From positions 1 through 55,743 of the forward strand of contig CAKSGA010000003.1 of assembly GCA_934454435.1 (NCBI GenBank): DNA of 55,743 nucleotides. Reading direction: 5' to 3'. The stretch is from an uncultured Oscillospiraceae bacterium (GTDB taxonomy: Bacteria > Bacillota > Clostridia > Oscillospirales > Ruminococcaceae). The notes beneath the pieces are model-generated. The model was given only the letters and a program-made list of their open reading frames with translations. It made no database searches and was not told the origin of the DNA. Positions 35,368 to 44,801 of the stretch are shown here, one piece after another; positions within the stretch are counted from its first letter, which is position 1; each line of letters opens with the position of its first letter. The position numbers and the translations under genes are program-made.

Positions 35368-37287
35368 ATGAGGATAGTTGACCTGTTAAATAAGGAAAGC
35401 ATTCTCCTCGGAGCAGCGCCCGGGAGCAAATCCGAAGCGATAGATATGCTGGTAGACCTCCAGGTAAAGGGCGGCAGGATAGCAGACAAGGAAGCCTACA
35501 AGCAGGGCATTCTCGCCCGTGAGGCAATGAGCAGCACCGCAGTCGGCGAGGGTATTGCGATCCCCCACGCAAAGAGCGAAGCGGTAACGGCTCCCTCCCT
35601 GGCGGCAATGACGGTCCCCGGCGGCGTGGACTACGAAGCGATGGACGAGGAGCCCTCCGACCTCCTGTTCATGATAGCAGCTCCGAACAACGGTGACGTC
35701 CACCTTGAAGTACTCTCACGGCTGATGACCCTGCTGATGGACGAGGACTTCCGTGCGAAGCTGATGGCGGCAAAGGACAAGGACGAGTTCCTTGCAGCGA
35801 TAGACGCAGCGGAAAGCGAAAAATACCCTGACGAGCCCAGGGCCGAAAAGCCCGCCGGACAGGGCGGATACAAGGTCCTTGCAGTGACCGCCTGCCCCAC
35901 CGGCATCGCACACACCTACATGGCGGCGGAGGCTCTCGAAAAGGCAGGCAAGCGCCTGGGCATTTCAATAAAGGTCGAAACGAACGGCTCCGGCGGCGCA
36001 AAGAACATTCTAACCCCCGAGGAGATAGCGGAGTGCGACGGTATCATAGTTGCGGCAGACAAGACGGTCGAGATGGCACGCTTCAACGGTAAGAAGGTCA
36101 TTTCGACAAAGGTTTCTGACGGCATAAAGATACCTGACGAGCTCATTCAGCGCATTGAAAAGGGCGACGCTCCAGTCTACCACAGCGAGGGCGGAAGCTC
36201 CGATACAGGCTCCCTGAACGGTAGGGAGAGCTTCGGCAGGAAGCTGTACAAGCACCTGATGAACGGCGTTTCCAACATGCTTCCGTTCACCGTTGCCGGA
36301 GGCATCTTCATCGCCCTGGCGTTCCTGATAGACACCATCGCAGGGGCTCCGCAGGACGACAGCTTCGGTACCTTCACAGAAGCCGCAAGGTTCTTCAAGA
36401 CCATCGGCGGATTTGCATTCAATTTCATGGTTCCGGTGCTCGCCGGATATATCGGCAAGAGCATCGCTGACCGGCCCGGCTTCCTGGTAGGTCTGGTGGG
36501 AGGATACCTTGCTTCCACCGGCTCAACGTTCGCAAATATCGGCGGAGATGTTCCATCCGGCTTCCTGGGGGCTCTGCTCGCTGGCTTTGCGGGAGGATTT
36601 GCGATGTTGGGTATTGAGAAGCTCTGTGACCATATGCCGAGAGCCCTCAACGGTATCAAGCCCGTGCTCATATATCCGCTTGCGGGTCTGGGTATCATAG
36701 CGGTATTCATGTGCGCCGTGAACCCGTTCATGGGCATGATAAACACCGGTATCTCCGATCTGCTCAGCACAATGGGTGAGAGCAGCAAGATAATCCTCGG
36801 CGCCGTGCTCGGTGCAATGATGTCCATCGATATGGGCGGTCCGTTCAACAAGGCGGCGTATGTGTTCGGAACAGCGGCTATCGCCAGCGGGAACTACGAC
36901 ATCATGGCAGCGGTCATGATCGGCGGAATGGTACCCCCTATCGCCATCGCACTTTCCACCACGTTCTTCAGGAACAGGTGGACCGAGGAGGAGCGCAAGA
37001 GCGGTCCCGTGAACTATATCATGGGTCTGAGCTTCATCACCGAGGGCGCTATCCCCTACGCAGCTGCTGACCCGCTGAGAGTTATCCCCGCATGCATGGT
37101 GGGTGCTGCGGTCGCAGGCGGACTTTCTATGGCGTTCGGGTGCACACTGATGGCTCCCCACGGCGGTATCTTCGTTTTCGCAGTAGTCGGCAACTGGCTG
37201 ATGTATCTGGTTTCCCTGGTGGCAGGCTCACTGGTGGGAATGCTGCTGCTCGCCCTGCTCAAAAAGAAGAAAGTCGCTGCACAGTAA
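35368..37287 (+). CDS. fruA: Fructose-specific PTS enzyme IIABC
   Basis: This 639-residue fused permease imports fructose and phosphorylates it at carbon 1. Order: EIIA (residues 1-150, active-site His67 in IAIPHAKS), EIIB (about 168-265, phospho-Cys176 in TACPTGIAHTY) and EIIC (about 290-635, many membrane helices ending in KKKK). Phosphate passes from EI to HPr, then His67, Cys176 and sugar. CAGGAGG precedes the ATG. It sits between fruK and HPr in the operon. Confidence 0.95.
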   Translation: MRIVDLLNKESILLGAAPGSKSEAIDMLVDLQVKGGRIADKEAYKQGILAREAMSSTAVGEGIAIPHAKSEAVTAPSLAAMTVPGGVDYEAMDEEPSDLLFMIAAPNNGDVHLEVLSRLMTLLMDEDFRAKLMAAKDKDEFLAAIDAAESEKYPDEPRAEKPAGQGGYKVLAVTACPTGIAHTYMAAEALEKAGKRLGISIKVETNGSGGAKNILTPEEIAECDGIIVAADKTVEMARFNGKKVISTKVSDGIKIPDELIQRIEKGDAPVYHSEGGSSDTGSLNGRESFGRKLYKHLMNGVSNMLPFTVAGGIFIALAFLIDTIAGAPQDDSFGTFTEAARFFKTIGGFAFNFMVPVLAGYIGKSIADRPGFLVGLVGGYLASTGSTFANIGGDVPSGFLGALLAGFAGGFAMLGIEKLCDHMPRALNGIKPVLIYPLAGLGIIAVFMCAVNPFMGMINTGISDLLSTMGESSKIILGAVLGAMMSIDMGGPFNKAAYVFGTAAIASGNYDIMAAVMIGGMVPPIAIALSTTFFRNRWTEEERKSGPVNYIMGLSFITEGAIPYAAADPLRVIPACMVGAAVAGGLSMAFGCTLMAPHGGIFVFAVVGNWLMYLVSLVAGSLVGMLLLALLKKKKVAAQ

Positions 37288-37386
37288 ATGATCATTTATA
37301 AAGAACAGAAGAAAGAGATATGACCGTAAAGCGGGGGCGCTGCGGCGCTCCCGGGAATCTGAATAAAGTTTAAGGAGAGTATCATC

Positions 37387-37656
37387 ATGGTAACAAAAAC
37401 AGTAACAGTAAAGAACGCACAGGGTCTGCACATGCGCCCGGCAGGAATTCTCGCAGCAGAGATGAAGAAGTTCGCAGGCTGCACAGTAATGCTCAGGACC
37501 GCTGAGAAGTCCGCAAAGGCTTCCGCCGTAATGCAGATAATGGCGGCGGGCATAAAGTGCGGCACCCAGGTGGAGATCACCGCAGACGGCGAGAACGAGC
37601 AGGCAGCGCTCGACAAGGCGGTTGAACTGTTCGAGAGCGGCTTCGGAGAAGAGTAA
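37387..37656 (+). CDS. ptsH: HPr phosphocarrier protein
   Basis: This 89-residue PTS relay protein has the active-site histidine at His15 in GLHMRPAG. Ser46, the site used by HPr kinase in Firmicutes for catabolite control, is present in KASAVMQIM, although the surrounding sequence differs from the usual KSIMGVMSL and carries one extra residue. Placed between fruA and EI, it may be a fructose-operon HPr (FPr-like) or the only HPr of the cell. TAAGGAGAG precedes the ATG. There is a 99-base gap after fruA. Confidence 0.92.
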   Translation: MVTKTVTVKNAQGLHMRPAGILAAEMKKFAGCTVMLRTAEKSAKASAVMQIMAAGIKCGTQVEITADGENEQAALDKAVELFESGFGEE

Positions 37657-37695
37657 GGCACGGTTCGGAATTCCTGATCGACTGGGGGTATCATC

Positions 37696-39321
37696 ATGAA
37701 AAAGTATACCGGCAAGGGAGTTTACGGGGCGATCGCAATCGGGAAGATCTCCGTATTCCGCCGTAATGACGCAGCAGTCACCCGCATACATGTAAGCGAC
37801 ACCGCCGCTGAAAAGGCACGCATAGCAAAGGCAAAGGAGATCGCCACGGCGCAGCTCCAGTCCATATACGAAAAGGCGCTGAAAGAGGTCGGAGAGACCA
37901 ATGCGCAGATATTCGAGATACACATGATGATGCTTGAGGACGAGGATTACAACGAGTCCATCGAGAACATCATCAACACGCAGTCCGTCAATGCGGAATA
38001 CGCCGTTGCAGTCACTGCTGACAACTTTGCGCAGATGTTCTCCGCCATGGAGGACGCCTACATGCAGGCACGTGCGGCGGACGTCCGGGACATCTCGAAC
38101 CGGCTCATCGCCGTGCTTTCCGGTGCGGGACAGGACGGTGCGGAGAGCTCCGACAGCATGATAGTCTGCGCTGAGGATCTGGCGCCGAGCGAAACCGTTT
38201 CTCTGGACAAGGACAAGGTACTGGCGTTCGTAACGGCGCATGGTTCCTCGAATTCGCACACTGCGATACTGGCAAGGAACATGAATATTCCGGCGGTCAT
38301 CGGCGTTGGCAGCGAGTTTCTGAGCGAGATCTCCGCAGGCCAGACTGCAATAGTTGACGGCTACACCGGCGAGATTTACGTTGACCCTGACGACAGCCTC
38401 ATCACAGAATACACAAAGAAACGCACCGCAGACGATGAGAAAAAGCGCCTGCTCCAGGAACTCAAGGGCAAGGAGAACGTCACAAAGGACGGCAGGCACA
38501 TCAACATCTATGCGAACATCAGCGGCGTGGACAACATCGGCGCAGTCCTGCTGAACGATGCCGGCGGGATAGGGCTGTTCCGCAGCGAGTTCCTGTACCT
38601 CGGCAACAGCGACTTCCCGACCGAGGATCAGCAGTTCCAGGCATACAAGCGTGTTCTTGAAAGCATGGCGGGCAAGAAGGTCATAATCCGCACCATGGAC
38701 ATCGGCGCAGACAAGCAGGTGGACTACTTCGGCCTGAAAAAGGAGGACAACCCGGCGCTGGGCTATCGTGCGATACGCATTTGCCTGACCCGCCCGGAGA
38801 TCTTCCGAACACAGCTCAGGGCGCTGTTCCGGGCTTCGGTTTACGGGAATCTCGGTATCATGTTCCCGATGATAACCAGCGTGTGGGAGGTCGAGAAGAT
38901 CCTCTCCATCTGCGAGGACGTCAAGGCGGAACTGAAATCCGAGGAAATCGGCTATTCCGACAAGGTGGAGCTGGGTATCATGATAGAAACTCCGGCGGCG
39001 GCTCTCATCAGCGACAAGCTGGCTCCGCTGGTGGATTTCTTCAGTGTGGGCACCAACGACCTCACACAGTACACCCTGGCGTGCGACCGCCAGAACCCGG
39101 ACATCGAGCAGTTCATCGACACCCACCACGAAGCCATTCTGCGGCTCATCGAAATGAGCGCCGGGAACGCCCACAAACACGGTGCGTGGATAGGTATCTG
39201 CGGCGAGCTGGCGGCGGATACATCGCTTACCGAGGAGTTCCTGCGCATGGGGATCGATGAGCTTTCAGTTTCGCCGACATTCGTGCTGAAAGTACGTGAA
39301 GCGGTAAGAAATATCGGCTGA
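37696..39321 (+). CDS. ptsI: Phosphoenolpyruvate-protein phosphotransferase (enzyme I)
   Basis: This 541-residue enzyme takes phosphate from PEP onto its own histidine and hands it to HPr, starting every PTS. His188 in HGSSNSHTAILARN is the phosphorylation site. The C-terminal PEP-binding barrel shows GGIGLFRSEFLYLG, MFPMITSVWE, MIETPAA and GTNDLTQYTLA. Length matches the family slightly short (usual about 570). GGGGGTATCATC precedes the ATG, echoing the HPr leader. Last gene of the fru operon. Confidence 0.95.
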   Translation: MKKYTGKGVYGAIAIGKISVFRRNDAAVTRIHVSDTAAEKARIAKAKEIATAQLQSIYEKALKEVGETNAQIFEIHMMMLEDEDYNESIENIINTQSVNAEYAVAVTADNFAQMFSAMEDAYMQARAADVRDISNRLIAVLSGAGQDGAESSDSMIVCAEDLAPSETVSLDKDKVLAFVTAHGSSNSHTAILARNMNIPAVIGVGSEFLSEISAGQTAIVDGYTGEIYVDPDDSLITEYTKKRTADDEKKRLLQELKGKENVTKDGRHINIYANISGVDNIGAVLLNDAGGIGLFRSEFLYLGNSDFPTEDQQFQAYKRVLESMAGKKVIIRTMDIGADKQVDYFGLKKEDNPALGYRAIRICLTRPEIFRTQLRALFRASVYGNLGIMFPMITSVWEVEKILSICEDVKAELKSEEIGYSDKVELGIMIETPAAALISDKLAPLVDFFSVGTNDLTQYTLACDRQNPDIEQFIDTHHEAILRLIEMSAGNAHKHGAWIGICGELAADTSLTEEFLRMGIDELSVSPTFVLKVREAVRNIG

Positions 39322-39340
39322 ACCCCGCAATAGAATAAAT

Positions 39341-39370
39341 GTGACCAGCAGTTTTTACGCTGCGGGTCAC
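39341..39370. terminator. Bidirectional terminator after ptsI
   Basis: GTGACC and GGTCAC close an imperfect stem (inner GCAG/CTGC) between converging operons. Confidence 0.65.
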
Positions 39371-39374
39371 TATA

Positions 39375-40559
39375 TTATTTCAGCTCAAAGGTCTGACTGC
39401 ATATGGACACCGAAGTGATATCCGCAGGGTCAACAGGCTGTGCGAACAGACCTACAACACCCTCGCCATTATCATCGCTCCACATATAGCCGACGCCCTC
39501 TGTGAGCTCGACTGGTCCTTCATCATCTGAGATTACAAGGTCAAGGTAATAGTAGCCAACGCCGCCCTTTTCAAATTTGGAGGTGTCCGCTTCCACATAT
39601 GCACGCCAGCTCAGCGGGGAAACACCAAAATACTTCACAGTGCCGATGGAATCATCGCCATACATTATCCGGTTGTTCTCATTCCTGCTGAGCTCTACCG
39701 GCTGGTTTATCTCATATGTTTTGCGCTCGAACAGCTTGAAATCCAGCGGTATCTCGACATGAAGCCCATCATCGCCGAACGAAAGGATCTCTTCGCCATT
39801 GTTCGGGTCATCTGAATCTACAGCGGTCGGAACATATCTGCTGACTTTCATGAAATCCAGCGTCAGCGTCTTTCCCTCCCAGGAATATTCAGGCGACATG
39901 CTCGGCATAGTGTAGCAGTGCAGGATATTCCCCTCCTGCGAGATAATGTCATCATCGAACGCAGTCACCATGCCTAATTCCGGCTGTTCGTCAAGGGACT
40001 TGTCTACCGCATCCGGAACTGCTATGACCTGCCATGCCGTCCAGCCCGCCTTTGGCGAATAGTCGAAGTCCTCGTCAAAAATGATGTCATACAGCACATA
40101 CGCCATGAAATCATCAGCGCATATGCCCTTGATGTTCAGCTTGAAATCATCAAAGCTGTACCAGAGGTCGAGCTCCTTGCCGCCGGAGAGATAATCAAAG
40201 GGCTCCGCCTGGCTTACAGGCAGGGTGGTTTCAGTGCCTGCGGTGGTCTGCTGAGCCTCGTCAGTGGAGTAAACAGTTTCGTAATAAGCGCCGCCATTGA
40301 CCACGACATTATTATTTGCCTGGCTGAACGCACTGTTGAAGCTCCAGCCGGTCGCCGCACCCACGCTGACTGTAGCCGTTGCGAGCACCGCTGCCGCCGC
40401 TATTATCGTCACCGCCGTGCGGTTGAGCCTGCGCTTTTTGCTCTCGTTGTTCTTATCCATATTTTCCGCCCTTTCAATAACGTTTCTTACGATAGTTCCG
40501 TTGTCTGTCGGGGGAGTGATCTCAGAGAAGCTCTCCCTGAGCCGTTTTTCAATACTCAT
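39375..40559 (-). CDS. Anti-sigma-like membrane protein with large outer domain
   Basis: This 394-residue protein has a cytosolic N-terminus (about 1-45), a single membrane helix (about 48-68) and a long outer domain with acidic stretches. The layout resembles DUF4179-type anti-sigma proteins of Firmicutes. Its ATG follows AAGGAGGG and overlaps the sigma gene by 11 bases, so co-expression with the sigma factor is certain in practice. Regulatory binding is inferred from position. Confidence 0.8.
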   Translation of the reverse strand: MSIEKRLRESFSEITPPTDNGTIVRNVIERAENMDKNNESKKRRLNRTAVTIIAAAAVLATATVSVGAATGWSFNSAFSQANNNVVVNGGAYYETVYSTDEAQQTTAGTETTLPVSQAEPFDYLSGGKELDLWYSFDDFKLNIKGICADDFMAYVLYDIIFDEDFDYSPKAGWTAWQVIAVPDAVDKSLDEQPELGMVTAFDDDIISQEGNILHCYTMPSMSPEYSWEGKTLTLDFMKVSRYVPTAVDSDDPNNGEEILSFGDDGLHVEIPLDFKLFERKTYEINQPVELSRNENNRIMYGDDSIGTVKYFGVSPLSWRAYVEADTSKFEKGGVGYYYLDLVISDDEGPVELTEGVGYMWSDDNGEGVVGLFAQPVDPADITSVSICSQTFELK

Positions 40560-41031
40560 CGTAGCCCTCCTTTATAAGAAGCTGCTTTAACTGCTGACGT
40601 GCCCTGGATAACCGGGTAGTCACCGCTGTGGTCTTTTCACCGAGGACTTCCGCTATCTCCTTTATCGGCATGTCCTCATAGTAGAACATGTACAGCACTA
40701 TCCGGTGCTTCTGGCTGAGCCGCATTATCTCCGGCAGCAGACTGTCACGGTGCTCCGGCTCGGCGGGAAGCTCCCCGGCTTCCTCCAGCGGGACTGTCGT
40801 GCGGTATCTGAACGACCGCAGCAGGTTCCTGCTCCGGTTGATCGCCACACGTATCAGCCACGCCTTTATGTGCTCGTCCCCGGTGAACTCCACGCCGGAC
40901 GTATACAGCGCCAGGAATGCGTCCTGGGTGATATCGTCGGCGTCCGCTGAGTTCCGCAGACAGCAGTATGCCGCCCTGTACACCGTGCCGCTGAATTTCT
41001 CCACCAGCCGGGTCAGTTCCTGTTCGTCCAT
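40549..41031 (-). CDS. ECF RNA polymerase sigma factor
   Basis: This 160-residue sigma factor has region 2 (VYRAAYCCLRNSADADDITQDAFLAL) and region 4 (RIVLYMFYYEDMPIKEIAEVLGEK), the last a standard ECF helix-turn-helix. GGAGGAG precedes the ATG at six bases. It leads a two-gene operon with its anti-sigma. A 14-base palindrome lies between promoter and start. Confidence 0.91.
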   Translation of the reverse strand: MDEQELTRLVEKFSGTVYRAAYCCLRNSADADDITQDAFLALYTSGVEFTGDEHIKAWLIRVAINRSRNLLRSFRYRTTVPLEEAGELPAEPEHRDSLLPEIMRLSQKHRIVLYMFYYEDMPIKEIAEVLGEKTTAVTTRLSRARQQLKQLLIKEGYDEY

Positions 41032-41047
41032 CGTTACTCCTCCGTAT

Positions 41048-41061
41048 TGAAAGGCCTTTCA
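41048..41061. promoter_or_regulatory. Palindrome upstream of the second sigma operon
   Basis: TGAAAGGCCTTTCA is a perfect 14-base palindrome just downstream of the -10 box, the position of a repressor operator. Confidence 0.45.
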
Positions 41062-41064
41062 TAT

Positions 41065-41094
41065 ATAATACACCCGGGCAGTCAGTTTTGTCAC
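41065..41094 (-). promoter_or_regulatory. Possible promoter of the second sigma operon
   Basis: On the minus strand GTGACA and TATTAT are 18 bases apart. Confidence 0.5.
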
Positions 41095-41125
41095 ATCTTT
41101 TCCGAATGACTTTCACAAGAAAAGA

Positions 41126-41154
41126 GGGCGGCCTGCTGATAAGCAGACCGCCTC
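41126..41154. repeat. 29-base direct repeat, copy 1 (terminator hairpin)
   Basis: It starts GGGCGGCCTGCT and ends AGCAGACCGCCTC; the two arms pair across GATA. On the minus strand this copy is followed by CTCTTTTCTT, so it is the working terminator copy for the methyltransferase gene. Confidence 0.85.
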
Positions 41155-41400
41155 AGTCTGTCGAAAAACTTATCAAATTTTGCGTAGCATACTGAAAGTT
41201 TTCGGTCCAGCCTTTTTCAAAAGGCTGGCAGGTCGAGGGCAGCGCCCTCGTCTGCCGTTAGGCACGCACTTCGTGCTTAGCCTTTGCAGACGGCGAAATC
41301 TCTACGGCTAAAAAGCGCTAAAGGGGTGTGGGGGAAAACAAGAGTTTTCCCCCACAGTTTCTTTCAAATTTTTTACCGTAATGACTTTTTCGACAGTCTG
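41155..41400. mobile_element. MITE-like non-coding element, 246 bases
   Basis: The ends are inverted repeats with one mismatch: CAGTCTGTCGAAAAA on the left (from 41154) and TTTTTCGACAGTCTG on the right (41386-41400). Inside are several hairpins: CCAGCC/GGCTGG, GAGGGC/GCCCTC, GCACG/CGTGC and a long GTGGGGGAAAAC/GTTTTCCCCCAC. There is no coding frame with a ribosome site. It is flanked by exact 29-base direct repeats. This fits a miniature inverted-repeat element moved by a transposase elsewhere, though the flanking duplication is unusually long for one. Confidence 0.7.
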
Positions 41401-41429
41401 GGGCGGCCTGCTGATAAGCAGACCGCCTC
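41401..41429. repeat. 29-base direct repeat, copy 2 (terminator hairpin)
   Basis: Identical to 41126-41154. On the minus strand it follows the methyltransferase gene directly but has lost its T-tract to the inserted element. Confidence 0.85.
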
Positions 41430-41447
41430 TCACTATTTGATTTCCTG

Positions 41448-42254
41448 TTATTTCTTCTCAAAAATGAGTATCTTCTCCGCAATGCCGTGTATCAGCGGGA
41501 GCTTCTGGAAAGGCTTCAGAACAGGCATTATGACCGCCATACCCCTTACGATGTCATCGTTCTTCACCATGCGGAAGCCCTCGCCCATTGCACCCAGGTC
41601 CTCGAACCTGTCAGCGCCGAACACGAACTTCGCTCCCGTTTCCTGTATGGACTTCTCCGCATGCTCCTTGTTCACCCAGCGCTTGCTGAGGCACTCCAGA
41701 AAGACCGTTGCATTGTCAAAGCTGTCACGTATGATAGACAGCATCTTTGCGTTCTCCTCCGCCGTGAGGTACATCGAAAGACCCTCTATCACGAACAGCA
41801 TCTTCCCACGCTTCGTGACCTTTTCTGCCCATGCCGGGTCCAGCACCGATATGCCTATCGTGGACACCCTGCCGCTCTCGTTATAGATGGCGTCCCGCAC
41901 CTCGATGGTTTCCGGGAGGTCCACGTTGTACCAGGTTATCCTCCCGTTGTCCATCCGATAGAACCGGGTGTCAAGTCCGCAGGCGATGTTCACTATGGTG
42001 CAGTCCGGGTTCTTGCTGATGAAATCGCTCACCAGCTCGTCAAACACTATCGTGCGGGCTATAACTCCGTCGCTCATCGTGGCGTCCTTCTCTGCCTTTG
42101 AGAAATCATAGTCTATCTTCTCAACAAGCTCTATCGCCTTGGCGTCATAGAATTTGTGGTTCTTCGTGCGGGAATACTTCGCCCTTGCATAAAAGCTCTG
42201 GAGCATGGTTTCCGCCGCTCCCGTCAGGACTGGCTTGATCTTTTCTTCACTCAT
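41448..42254 (-). CDS. SAM-dependent methyltransferase, leucine carboxyl methyltransferase family
   Basis: This 268-residue class I methyltransferase shows the LCMT-type pattern: DFISKNPDCTIVNIACGLDTRFYR for the SAM loop, then WYNVDLPETIEVR and GLSMYLTAEEN. Relatives methylate small molecules, including polyketide-type carboxyl or hydroxyl groups; the substrate here is unknown. The ATG at 42254 is chosen because GAGAGGA lies seven bases upstream; the longer frame adds 20 polar residues without a ribosome site. It is a lone gene. Confidence 0.88.
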   Translation of the reverse strand: MSEEKIKPVLTGAAETMLQSFYARAKYSRTKNHKFYDAKAIELVEKIDYDFSKAEKDATMSDGVIARTIVFDELVSDFISKNPDCTIVNIACGLDTRFYRMDNGRITWYNVDLPETIEVRDAIYNESGRVSTIGISVLDPAWAEKVTKRGKMLFVIEGLSMYLTAEENAKMLSIIRDSFDNATVFLECLSKRWVNKEHAEKSIQETGAKFVFGADRFEDLGAMGEGFRMVKNDDIVRGMAVIMPVLKPFQKLPLIHGIAEKILIFEKK

Positions 42255-42445
42255 GTGCGGTTCCTCTCTTTCGGACGTTCTGCTTTTTGCCGGGTTATTT
42301 GAATAAGTGTTCATGCGTTCATTATATCACTTTCAGGGAATTAGTCAACACTAATAAGCAAAAATGCGCAGCTCCCGGCGGTTTTTTGTACGACTGTACA
42401 ACGTCAACTTTTCACCATACCCTCAAACTGGGAAAAATCACAACA

Positions 42446-42486
42446 TAAAAAACGCCACGCACGCTCTCATCGGAACGCACGTGGCG
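42446..42486 (-). terminator. Terminator of the MoxR-DUF58 operon
   Basis: On the minus strand CGCCACG and CGTGGCG pair and are followed by TTTTTT. Confidence 0.8.
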
Positions 42487-42494
42487 CTGTTCTG

Positions 42495-43688
42495 TCATCC
42501 CGCCGTTTTTTCCTTTATCGGGAGATACTCGAACGACTGCTGCTTCGCCCTGGCTTCAAGCTCCGGAGATACCCCGGGCTCGACATTCGCAAGGACAAAC
42601 AGCCCGTGGAAGCCCTCCGCAGCGTCGTTCACCATTGCAATGAGCTCCTCGGTCAGCCTGCCGGTTATAAGGAACACCACCGAAGCTCCCCGGCTGCCAT
42701 CTGCAATGAGCTGCCGCAGCTCCATCGTATCAAGGGAAGTCGGCATGACCGCCGTCGTGTCATAGAACCGCTCGAAATCCGACATATCCCGGATATCCAT
42801 GCGATAATCGCCATTCATCGTGCCGAAATCCACCCGGGTGCTGACCCCGCTCTTCACCGAAGCCATCGTTATCGCTATCGCCGCTTCTATCACGGCGTCC
42901 GCCTGCTTCATCGCCATTCCCGGGTCGGGCAGGTCGGCGGAGCTGCGGCGATAGTCGCACAGCACCACGGAGCGTCGCTCGGTAGTCTCGTCATACTGCT
43001 TTATCATCAGCTCGTCCAGCTTCGCCGTGAGCTTCCAGTGCACCAGCTGCATCATGTCGCCCTGGACGTACTCCCGCACATGGGAGAACTCCTCACGCTC
43101 GCCCCGCAGCAGCTGGGTCGGGTCGGTGCTTTCCTCCCCGGGAGCCTCTGCGATGAGCTCGCCAAAATCCAGCTTCCTCGGCAGGAATATCAGCGTAGCC
43201 TCACTGGTGAGCTTCCTGCCTATACGGATTATGCGCAGCGGGTCGAAGAACGCCGCACGGCTTATCTCTGCGGCATACGCGCCACGGTAGCGGTGCATGA
43301 CCTGCACGGACACCCTGCACTTCCCCAGAGGCGGCACTGAAGCGTATATCCGCTTTGATGTGAACAAACCGTAGTCCCGGTCGGGAAGATTGCACCTGAG
43401 CTCCACCGGCGCACATGGGAAAACCGAACGGCTGCGGACATATATCCACAGGTCGAATGCCTCGCACTTCTGACGCACTATCCTGGGTCCGCCGGAGCCC
43501 GCCCGGTCAGATGGATCAGCGAAGCCGATATCAGTAGTCCTGCTGCATATCAGCACGCATACCGCCGCAAGGACGGGATAGCACAGCACAGCGATGAGCA
43601 GCACCGCCGAAAGCCTGCTCTGGTACGCAGCGGAGAACACCACCATCGCCAGAGCGAGAATGATATAGATAAGTCTGTTCCTGGCCAT
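42495..43688 (-). CDS. DUF58 domain protein
   Basis: This 397-residue membrane protein has two hydrophobic helices at the N-terminus (about 5-20 and 25-48). A beta-rich middle follows, then the DUF58 core with the hallmark HVREYVQGDMMQLVHWKLTAKLDELMIKQYDE, and a vWA-like end. DUF58 proteins work with MoxR ATPases, probably in assembling or maturing another protein. GAGAGGG precedes the ATG. Nine bases separate it from the MoxR gene. Confidence 0.92.
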   Translation of the reverse strand: MARNRLIYIILALAMVVFSAAYQSRLSAVLLIAVLCYPVLAAVCVLICSRTTDIGFADPSDRAGSGGPRIVRQKCEAFDLWIYVRSRSVFPCAPVELRCNLPDRDYGLFTSKRIYASVPPLGKCRVSVQVMHRYRGAYAAEISRAAFFDPLRIIRIGRKLTSEATLIFLPRKLDFGELIAEAPGEESTDPTQLLRGEREEFSHVREYVQGDMMQLVHWKLTAKLDELMIKQYDETTERRSVVLCDYRRSSADLPDPGMAMKQADAVIEAAIAITMASVKSGVSTRVDFGTMNGDYRMDIRDMSDFERFYDTTAVMPTSLDTMELRQLIADGSRGASVVFLITGRLTEELIAMVNDAAEGFHGLFVLANVEPGVSPELEARAKQQSFEYLPIKEKTAG

Positions 43689-43697
43689 GGCGCCCTC

Positions 43698-44654
<957 letters not shown>

Positions 44655-44731
44655 TTATGCTCCTTGTCGTTTCCTGTTCGATGCTTGTATAAGCAAGCTT
44701 TCCCTGACCTTACCAGAGATATTTCATATTT

Positions 44732-44760
44732 ATTATAGCATATTGTCAGATTTTATTCAA
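44732..44760 (-). promoter_or_regulatory. Promoter of the MoxR-DUF58 operon
   Basis: On the minus strand TTGAAT and TATAAT are 17 bases apart. Confidence 0.72.
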
Positions 44761-44801
44761 CCACTTTTTCCGGATTTTGCGTGCAAAATAAATCGTTTAT
44801 T

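Noticed and set aside
37228..39180. 650-codon open frame opposite ptsHI
   Set aside because: Antisense shadow of two certain genes; composition is unnatural and no motif is present.
33695..39321. PTS operon considered as a novel system
   Set aside because: Every gene matches the known fructose PTS; only the placement of ptsHI and the operator are worth noting.
41155..41400. Element considered as a tRNA or known riboswitch
   Set aside because: No cloverleaf or conserved riboswitch core; inverted ends and direct repeats fit a mobile element better.
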